From Candidatus Rifleibacteriota bacterium (lineage in GTDB: Bacteria > UBP17 > UBA6191 > JACPRK01), in NCBI GenBank assembly GCA_016213865.1, contig JACQZL010000376.1, positions 1 to 6,209 on the forward strand: DNA of 6,209 bases, written 5' to 3'. The stretch's first letter is position 1, and each line of letters opens with the position of its first letter. Below the pieces are notes generated by a model that ran no database searches, was not told the origin of the DNA, and saw only the letters and a list, made by a program, of their open reading frames with translations. The position numbers and the translations under genes are program-made. This document shows, piece by piece, positions 1-4,932 of this stretch.

Positions 1-149
1 AGGAACTCGCAGTTGAAGGACATCAACTGCAGGCGAGACGCATGGGGCCGGCGATCTTCGGACGCTGCCGGCTGGGCCAGGACGACGAGCAGACAAAGAG
101 CCAGGACCGAAGCAGCGCAGAGCCGGCGGAGCCGATGGGGTATCGACAC
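1..149 (-). CDS. Exported endonuclease/exonuclease/phosphatase-family protein, N-terminal fragment
   Basis: Reading leftward from a GTG at 149, the frame is open to the window edge (49 codons plus 2 bases), so the gene is truncated here. A strong Shine-Dalgarno, AAGGAGG (161-155), sits 5 bases before the GTG and decides the start. The product opens MSIPHRLRRLCAA, a basic n-region. A hydrophobic stretch (about residues 11-25, ASVLALCLLVVLA) and a likely signal-peptidase site (QPAAS/ED) follow, so export is expected. The last residues, RLQLMSFNCEF, match the first strand of the endonuclease/exonuclease/phosphatase fold, where the Asn of the T/SFN motif helps bind the catalytic metal. Family members cleave nucleic acids or phosphoesters. 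The signal peptide and start are seen directly. The family rests on one short motif, so substrate and function are open. It is divergent from the efflux genes. Confidence 0.62.
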   Translation of the reverse strand, partial: MSIPHRLRRLCAASVLALCLLVVLAQPAASEDRRPHASRLQLMSFNCEF

Positions 150-154
150 GATTG

Positions 155-161
155 CCTCCTT
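155..161 (-). promoter_or_regulatory. Ribosome binding site of the divergent minus-strand gene
   Basis: AAGGAGG on the minus strand, an almost complete match to the 16S rRNA tail complement, lies 5 bases upstream of the GTG at 149. It is the main evidence that the short left-edge reading frame is a real gene and that the GTG is its start. Confidence 0.65.
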
Positions 162-314
162 GGGTGTGCCGTTGGCGAGAGAGCCTGCCAGGCCATCCGT
201 GACCCGGGGCCACGGAGCAGTATACTGGTCGCCTTGTCCGGCGGGAGATGCCGGCGCCGACGACCGCGGGGTGCGTGAGGTACGCGGTCACGAGGCTCCC
301 GGCCCTGGCCCCGC

Positions 315-323
315 AAAGGTGGA
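315..323 (+). promoter_or_regulatory. Candidate ribosome binding site for the adaptor gene
   Basis: AAAGGTGGA ends 7 bases before the ATG at 331 and is the only Shine-Dalgarno-like sequence placed well before any in-frame start of the adaptor. The later starts (TTG 523, ATG 541) have only GC-rich sequence with no purine-rich match in front. This supports initiation at 331 despite the unusually long N-terminus it implies. Confidence 0.4.
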
Positions 324-330
324 CCTGCCA

Positions 331-1785
331 ATGAAACTCTCTGAAGACGTGATGCGTGACGTGGCGATCGGGCCCTGCCCTCCGGCCTGGGGTCTGGAGC
401 TTGGGGCTTGGGGCCTGCAACTTGCGGCATGGAATCGGGTCAGTCCACCGTTTCGCGACTCGGGACTCTCGGCGTCGCACCCGCGGCCTGGCGCCGTTCT
501 CTACCGCTCGCGGCCCCGGCGGTTGGCCGCCCTCCTGGCGATGATCTGGCTGGCAGGCGCACTGCCGGTCGCCGCCCAGTTCGGTCCCTCGGGCGTCGCG
601 CTCGAACCCGTCCGCGAGGTGCTGGTGGCGCCGACGGTGGTGCTGCCGGGCACGGTAGAGGCTGTCCGTGCGTCGCGAGTGGCCGCCGCGGAGGAAGGGC
701 TGGTGCTCGAACGGCACGTCACCTTCGGACAGAAGGTGAAGCGAGGCCAACTCCTGGTCCGTCTGGATGCCGCCAGGGCCCGGGCGCGCGCTGCCGCGGC
801 CAAGGCGGAGGCCGACGCGGCGAAGGCTCGTTACGACAAGCTGGTGGCCGGCGAGCGTCCGGAGAAGCTCGCGGAACAGAAGGCCGTCGTGGCCCGGTGC
901 GCGGCCAACGTCGAAGACAGCCGCCGCCGCAGGGCACGCGCCGCCGAGGTCTTCCGTCGCGGAGCCGGAACGGCAGCCGAGCACGACGAGGCCGACGCTC
1001 GCTTCCTGATGTGCAGCGCCGAGCTGGTGGCCGCTCAGGCCGCGCTCTCTCTGCTCGCGGCAGGCACCCGGGCCGAGGAGCTGGCCGAGGCGCGCGCCGC
1101 GTGGGAACGAGCGGTGGCCGCTCAGCGAGAGGCAGAGACGGCCCTGTCGCAGATGGAGGTCGTCGCACCGTTCGACGGGCAAGTCGGAAAGGTGGAGGTG
1201 GAAGTGGGCGACTGGGTGGCCCGAGGTGGCACCGTGGCCGAGCTGGTCGATCTGTCGGAGGTGGACGTCGCGGTCCTGGTCCCCGAATCGCGAGTGAACG
1301 CGGTTCAGATGCTGGCCCTCGCCCAGGTCCAGTTCGCGAGCACGGTCGGTGCGCCGCGGACACTCGAGGGAAAGGTCCACGCCTCGTCCCCCAAGACGAC
1401 CCCGCGAGGACGGACGATCCAGATGCTGGTGCGCCTGACCAACAAGGATGGGCTCATCCGGGCAGGCATGACCGCCGAAGTGCGTCTGCCAATCGGCAAA
1501 GCCGAGACCCGCCTGGTCGTCCCAAAGGACGCGGTGGTGCGCAACGCCGATGGTTCGGCCATGGTCTGGGGCGTCGAAGCTGCGAAGGCTGTCCCGATGC
1601 CCGTCAAGCTGGGTGACGAGACCGCGGATGCGGTCGTGCTCCTTTCGGGGGCGAAGGCTGGCGAGCGGGTCGTGGTGCGCGGGAACGAGCGCCTCCATCC
1701 CGGGGCGCCGGTGGCCGAGCACGGCGCGGGGCCGGCCAAGGGCGGACCTGCCGGAGCCGCGAGGCCCGCGGAGGGTGCCCGATGA
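331..1785 (+). CDS. RND efflux periplasmic adaptor (HlyD/AcrA membrane fusion protein)
   Basis: This subunit bridges an inner-membrane RND pump and an outer-membrane channel in the periplasm. From ATG 331 it has 484 residues. The Sec signal lies unusually deep: basic RSRPRR (59-64), a hydrophobic core (65-80) and a likely cut after PVAA (79-82). The mature part follows adaptor order. The first lipoyl half is about 117-148 (VTFGQKVKRGQLLVRLD), and an Ala/Glu/Arg-rich coiled-coil hairpin spans about 149-272. The second lipoyl half begins at 277 (VVAPFDGQVG, then VGDWV). A beta-barrel starts near 311 (VDVAVLVPESRV), then a membrane-proximal domain ends near RVVVRGNERLHPG, before a Gly/Ala/Pro tail. 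ATG 331 is chosen for its ribosome site. Residues 20-36 are encoded by heptamer DNA, so the true start may be TTG 523 or ATG 541 (414 residues, nearer the family norm). The stop overlaps the pump start by 4 bases, indicating translational coupling. Family call firm; start uncertain. Confidence 0.9.
   Translation: MKLSEDVMRDVAIGPCPPAWGLELGAWGLQLAAWNRVSPPFRDSGLSASHPRPGAVLYRSRPRRLAALLAMIWLAGALPVAAQFGPSGVALEPVREVLVAPTVVLPGTVEAVRASRVAAAEEGLVLERHVTFGQKVKRGQLLVRLDAARARARAAAAKAEADAAKARYDKLVAGERPEKLAEQKAVVARCAANVEDSRRRRARAAEVFRRGAGTAAEHDEADARFLMCSAELVAAQAALSLLAAGTRAEELAEARAAWERAVAAQREAETALSQMEVVAPFDGQVGKVEVEVGDWVARGGTVAELVDLSEVDVAVLVPESRVNAVQMLALAQVQFASTVGAPRTLEGKVHASSPKTTPRGRTIQMLVRLTNKDGLIRAGMTAEVRLPIGKAETRLVVPKDAVVRNADGSAMVWGVEAAKAVPMPVKLGDETADAVVLLSGAKAGERVVVRGNERLHPGAPVAEHGAGPAKGGPAGAARPAEGAR
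382..437. repeat. Degenerate tandem heptamer array (consensus GGGGCTT)
   Basis: Seven-base periodicity is visible as ggggtct (389), ggagctt (396), ggggctt (403), ggggcct (410), gcaactt (417), gcggcat (424), with weaker units at both ends. Each unit begins with G and most end in CTT or CCT. In the adaptor frame it reads as alternating small residues and Trp/Leu (AWGLELGAWGLQLAAW), unlike any adaptor domain, so it is more likely non-coding repeat DNA than protein sequence. Related two-unit copies occur at 455-468 and 4840-4853. Confidence 0.6.
455..468. repeat. Two-unit heptamer repeat (GCGACTC GGGACTC)
   Basis: Two adjacent 7-base units that differ at one position. They are close to the pair at 4840-4853 in the next gap, and lie 18 bases after the longer heptamer array, just before the signal-peptide region of the adaptor. 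Confidence 0.4.
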
Positions 1786-2204
1786 CGACCGCACCGGAAG
1801 CTCGCGTGCGAGGCGGGCGTGAACTGGGTGCCGGCCTGATCGAGCAGGCCATCCGCAGCCCCGTGACGGTCATCGTCGGTGTGCTACTGGTCGCCCTTTT
1901 CGGCTTGCAAGCCCTTTTCGCGGTGCCGATCCAGATGACCCCCGACGTGTCGCGCCCTGTCCTCACGGTGCGGACCTTCTGGCCGGGGGCCAATCCCAAC
2001 GAGGTCGAAAAGGAGATTGTCGAGCGGCAGGAAGAGGTCCTCAAGTCGCTCGAGAACCTGACCAAGATGGAGTCCCGCTCGCAGCCGTCACTGGGAGAGA
2101 TCCAGCTCGAGTTCGCGCAAGGGACCGACGTCGACGCCGCCTTGCTCAAGGTCAACAGGTGGAGGACGTCGACACGTGCCTGGACTTCGTCCGCGACGAG
2201 GTGA
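1782..2204 (+). CDS. RND efflux pump, N-terminal fragment (frame broken near 2157)
   Basis: This is the start of an AcrB-type inner-membrane pump, which exports substrates by proton exchange. ATG 1782 overlaps the adaptor stop as ATGA, so the start is secure. The 140-residue product has a short cytoplasmic arm and a first membrane helix (about 28-48, VTVIVGVLLVALFGLQALF). The family sequences PIQMTPDVSRP and WPGANPNEVEKEIVERQEE follow, then the end of the first porter helix region (FAQGTDVDAALLKVN, to residue 125). From residue 126 the reading (RWRTSTRAWTSSATR) is out of frame and resembles nothing in the family; it stops at TGA 2202-2204. The natural continuation lies in the frame two bases on (GTG 2159). 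Full-length members have about 1,000-1,060 residues, so this product alone cannot pump. Whether the break is mutation or assembly error cannot be told here. Confidence 0.85.
   Translation: MTTAPEARVRGGRELGAGLIEQAIRSPVTVIVGVLLVALFGLQALFAVPIQMTPDVSRPVLTVRTFWPGANPNEVEKEIVERQEEVLKSLENLTKMESRSQPSLGEIQLEFAQGTDVDAALLKVNRWRTSTRAWTSSATR
2151..2165 (+). other. Frameshift plus internal deletion in the RND pump gene
   Basis: Family-like protein runs in the first frame up to AAC 2154-2156 (KVN), and in the other frame from about GAG 2162 (EDVDTCLDFVRDEVK). The join is not a simple one- or two-base slip. In AcrB about 50 residues separate the equivalent of LLKV from the equivalent of the RDEVK helix, but only about a dozen fit here. 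Roughly 35-45 residues of the first porter region, including the strands that start PN2, are therefore missing together with the frame change. The estimate comes from remembered AcrB sequence. There is no slippery heptamer or IS remnant at the site. Confidence 0.72.
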
Positions 2205-4810
2205 AGAGCCGCCTGGAACGTGTGCAGGGAGTGGCTGCGGCCAACATCTTCGGTGGCCGGGAGCGTCAGCTCGAGGTCGTGATCGATCCGTATGCCGTGG
2301 CCCAGCGAGGGCTGACTCTGGCGGAAGTGGCTGCCCGTCTGGCGGCGGAAGACCGGGACGTTTCGGCCGGGGACGTCCACGACGGCAAGCGCGCCTACAT
2401 CATCCGCATGGTCGGCGCCCTCGAGGACCCGTCCCGCTTCGAGCGGATCGTGTTGCGGGACGATCCGCAGGACCTGGTCTACCTCCGGGACGTCGCCACC
2501 GTGCGCCGGTCGTTCAAGGACTCGGAGATGGTCGGCCGTTACAAGGGCGTGCCGTGCCTGGCGATGAACGTCCAGAAGCGCTCGGGCTCGAACATCCTCG
2601 AGGTGATGGACGGGGTCCAGGAGGTCGTGCGCCAGATGAACGCCTCGCTGCTCCCGGGACGCGGGTTGCAGATGGTCCAGGCGTACGACGCCACGCTGTA
2701 CATCCGCGAGGCGCTGGTGCAGGTCCGGGACAACATCGTCATCGGCAGCCTCCTGGCTGTCATGGTCCTCTATCTCTTCCTGTTCGCCTTTGTGCCGACG
2801 CTGATCATCTCGGTCGCCATCCCCATCAGCGCGGTCGGGACGTTCATCGCAATGTACCTCCTGGGGCGGAACATCAACATCGTGTCGCTCGCCGGGATCT
2901 CCTTCGCGGTCGGGATGCTGGTCGACAACTCGATCGTCGTCCTCGAGAACATCTTCACTCGTACCGAACGGGGTGAGGTCCCTCGTCAGGCAGCCGTGCG
3001 CGGGACCACGGAGGTCTGGCTCGCGGTGCTCGCCTCGACCCTGACGACCGTGGCTGTCTTCCTTCCCATCTTCTTCCTGCAGGCCGAGGTGGCGCAGATC
3101 TTCAAGGATATCGCCATCGCCATCGCCTGTGCGGTCACGCTCTCGCTGGTGGTCTCGGTCCTGGTCATCCCTTCCATGGCAGCTCACTGGATGACGGGTT
3201 CAATGCGGTTGATGGCTAGCCCGAGCTGGGCCAAGAGGTTTGTCGCCGCGCTGGAGAACAGCGTCCGCACGTTGTGCCGCTCGGTGACCGCCAGGCTCGC
3301 CCTGGTCCTCGTCCTGACGGCCGTGTCGCTCGCGGGAAGCTGGCTGTTGCTGCCGCCGACCGAGTACCTGCCCTCCGGCAACCACAACCTCCTGTTCGGC
3401 ATCCTGATCCCGCCGGCGGGTTACAACCTGGACGAGTTCGAGCGCATCGCGCAGAGCATCGAGCGTGACCTGACCCCGCTCTGGTCCGGTCCGAACCCGA
3501 AGATCTCGGTTTACTTCTACGTCGCCTTTGCACGTCAGGCCTTCCTGGGCGTGGGCGCGACGAAGAACGAGGCGCTGGGAGAGATTCGGGGCCCCGTGCA
3601 GGCGGCCCTGTCGAGGATCCCGGGCATGATCGCCGTGGTGATCCAGCCGGGGCTCTTCGACCAGGGCGTGCTCGGCGGTCGCAGTATCGACCTGCAATTC
3701 CAGGGGCCGAAGCTCGAGAGGCTGGTCGAGCTGGCGAGGCGCAGCTTCGGCGCCGTGATGCAGCACCTGCCGGGCGCCCAGACCCAGCCCATCCCCGGCC
3801 TGGAGCTCGGACAACCGGAGCTGCGCATCGAGCCGGACCGAGAGCGCCTGGCCGAGGTCGGGATGAGCGCCTCGGAGCTGGGCTTCGTGGTCGACGTCCT
3901 CAACGACGGGGCGCGGATCTCGGAGGTGCGCACGCCGGAGGGCCGCAAGATCGACCTGACACTCCGAGGGGCTCGCGGGCGCATCCAGCACACGCAGGAC
4001 CTGGAGGCGCTCCCGATCCACGTCCCCAGAGAGGGGTTGGTCCCGCTCTCGACCCTGGCCCGGTTCCGGCAAACCCTCGGCCCCGACATCATCCACCACT
4101 TCGAGCGAGAGCGCGCCTTCACCCTGCGCATCACCCCGCCGCCGGCCGTTCCGATGGAACAGGCGATGCAGATCGTACGCGAGAAGATCGCGGAGCCGCT
4201 GGAGAAGGAAGGACTGCTCGAGGGCGGCTACAAGTGGCAGCTGAGCGGCACGGCCGACAAGCTGACCTCGACTCGCCTGGCAATGCAAGGCCAGTTCGCG
4301 ATCGCGGCACTCATAACCTACCTGTTGATGGCCAGCCTCTTCGAGTCGTTCCTCTATCCGCTGGTCATCATGTTCAGCGTGCCGTTGGCCGCCTTCGGCG
4401 GGGTTGCGGCCCTCAGGTGCGTCCATCTGTTCGTTGCCAACCAGGCGCTCGATGTGATCGCGATGCTGGGGTTCATCATCCTGGTCGGCACGGTCGTCAA
4501 CAACGCGATCCTGCTCGTCGACCGGGCCTTGCGCTCGGTGCGAGAGGAGGGCCTGTCCCCTGCCGACGCGGTCGCGGAGTCGGTGTCCGCCCGCATCCGG
4601 CCCGTCCTGATGTCGACCCTGACGTCCATCTTCGGGATGGCGCCGTTGGTCGTGATGACGGGCGCCGGCTCCGAGCTCTACCGAGGAATCGGAGCCGTGG
4701 TGACAGGCGGCCTCCTGTTGTCGACCGTCTTCACGCTCGTCTTGATCCCGGCCCTGATGAGCCTGGTCCTCGATCTGCGCCTGCGACTCTTCCCGGGCCG
4801 GCGGGTGTGA
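2159..4810 (+). CDS. RND efflux pump, main C-terminal fragment (AcrB/HAE type)
   Basis: This frame carries the rest of the pump: porter PN2 region (LERVQGV, FGGRERQLEV), membrane helices 2-6, helix 7, the second periplasmic half and helices 8-12. By homology it lies in the inner membrane, with porter and docking domains in the periplasm. Seen motifs are GMLVDNSIVVLEN in TM4 (D256, N257, numbered from GTG 2159), LPPTEYLPSGN after TM7, VGTVVNNAILLVD in TM10 (N781, N782) and IRPVLMSTLTSIFGMAPL in TM11. The AcrB relay is Asp407, Asp408, Lys940, Arg971 and Thr978. Here the first Asp and the Arg/Thr are kept, the second Asp is Asn and the Lys is Asn, a pattern I recall from other HAE subfamilies. 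GTG 2159 is only the first possible start in this frame. An AAGG lies 7 bases before it, but a product starting there would lack TM1 and part of PN1, so I read this as the severed tail of gene 1782. Confidence 0.85.
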   Translation: MEDVDTCLDFVRDEVKSRLERVQGVAAANIFGGRERQLEVVIDPYAVAQRGLTLAEVAARLAAEDRDVSAGDVHDGKRAYIIRMVGALEDPSRFERIVLRDDPQDLVYLRDVATVRRSFKDSEMVGRYKGVPCLAMNVQKRSGSNILEVMDGVQEVVRQMNASLLPGRGLQMVQAYDATLYIREALVQVRDNIVIGSLLAVMVLYLFLFAFVPTLIISVAIPISAVGTFIAMYLLGRNINIVSLAGISFAVGMLVDNSIVVLENIFTRTERGEVPRQAAVRGTTEVWLAVLASTLTTVAVFLPIFFLQAEVAQIFKDIAIAIACAVTLSLVVSVLVIPSMAAHWMTGSMRLMASPSWAKRFVAALENSVRTLCRSVTARLALVLVLTAVSLAGSWLLLPPTEYLPSGNHNLLFGILIPPAGYNLDEFERIAQSIERDLTPLWSGPNPKISVYFYVAFARQAFLGVGATKNEALGEIRGPVQAALSRIPGMIAVVIQPGLFDQGVLGGRSIDLQFQGPKLERLVELARRSFGAVMQHLPGAQTQPIPGLELGQPELRIEPDRERLAEVGMSASELGFVVDVLNDGARISEVRTPEGRKIDLTLRGARGRIQHTQDLEALPIHVPREGLVPLSTLARFRQTLGPDIIHHFERERAFTLRITPPPAVPMEQAMQIVREKIAEPLEKEGLLEGGYKWQLSGTADKLTSTRLAMQGQFAIAALITYLLMASLFESFLYPLVIMFSVPLAAFGGVAALRCVHLFVANQALDVIAMLGFIILVGTVVNNAILLVDRALRSVREEGLSPADAVAESVSARIRPVLMSTLTSIFGMAPLVVMTGAGSELYRGIGAVVTGGLLLSTVFTLVLIPALMSLVLDLRLRLFPGRRV

Positions 4811-4839
4811 AAGCGGATGGGCGGGCTGCGAGAGAAGGC

Positions 4840-4853
4840 GGGACTCGGGACTT
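4840..4853. repeat. Two-unit heptamer repeat (GGGACTC GGGACTT)
   Basis: Two adjacent 7-base units that differ only in the last base, followed by GG. They resemble the pair at 455-468 and the longer array at 382-437, so the same repeat type marks the DNA upstream of both rightward genes that have their own 5' region. Confidence 0.45.
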
Positions 4854-4918
4854 GGAAAGGCTGAGTAGGGGCTGCTGACTACGCGGAGTCGGTCCATCAT
4901 CCGGGTCCTGTCAGCCCC

Positions 4919-4926
4919 AAGGAGAA
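4919..4926 (+). promoter_or_regulatory. Ribosome binding site of the aminopeptidase gene
   Basis: AAGGAGAA contains the core AAGGAG (4919-4924), 8 bases before the ATG at 4933. It fixes that start, which also leads straight into a signal peptide. Confidence 0.75.
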
Positions 4927-4932
4927 GTGCGC

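Larger units (their letters stand above)
150..330. promoter_or_regulatory. Divergent intergenic region with palindrome CAGTATACTG
   Basis: This gap separates the leftward exported-protein gene from the rightward efflux operon and must hold promoters for at least the first. The most distinctive element is the perfect 10-base palindrome CAGTATACTG at 218-227, a rare AT-rich spot. It contains TATACT on both strands (plus 221-226, minus 224-219), close to the sigma-70 -10 consensus. I see no convincing -35 box at the right distance on either strand, so promoter function is inferred. The palindrome could instead be half of an operator. No terminator or RNA gene is visible. Confidence 0.35.
4811..4932. 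other. Intergenic gap with heptamer pair and possible stem-loop
   Basis: This 122-base gap lies between the pump stop and the aminopeptidase start. It holds the heptamers GGGACTC GGGACTT at 4840-4853 and an inverted repeat, GGGGCTG (4868-4874) with CAGCCCC (4912-4918). The right arm touches the aminopeptidase ribosome site. No T-rich tract follows, so it is not a classical rho-independent terminator. No clear sigma-70 promoter is visible; a weak TTGGAA at 4852-4857 has no good -10 partner. Confidence 0.4.

Noticed and set aside
13..330. Extension of the adaptor frame up to an ATG at 13
   Set aside because: It overlaps the well-supported divergent gene, has no domain resemblance and lies far upstream of the signal peptide; the frame is open because of high GC.
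23..430. A 135-residue minus-strand frame over the divergent gap
   Set aside because: It lies in a different frame from the signal-peptide gene starting at 149, contains repeat-derived sequence, and shows no ribosome site or family match.
408..1616. 402-residue plus-strand frame overlapping the adaptor
   Set aside because: Gly/Arg-rich out-of-frame translation of the adaptor gene. I considered its first part (MESGQSTVSR from 429) as a frameshifted true N-terminus of the adaptor, but there is no ribosome site and no family match.
2151..2165. Programmed ribosomal frameshift in the pump
   Set aside because: No slippery heptamer or downstream structure is evident, and the missing porter residues cannot be explained by frameshifting.
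2127..2173. Nine-base direct repeat GACGTCGAC at 2127-2135 and 2165-2173 flanking the pump lesion
   Set aside because: Deletion by repeat recombination would leave only one copy, and both copies encode ordinary Asp-Val-Asp codons; probably coincidence.
1604..3187. 527-residue frame antisense to the adaptor end and pump
   Set aside because: Asp/His/Arg-rich low-complexity product typical of a GC-rich antisense shadow, opposite a clear RND family protein.
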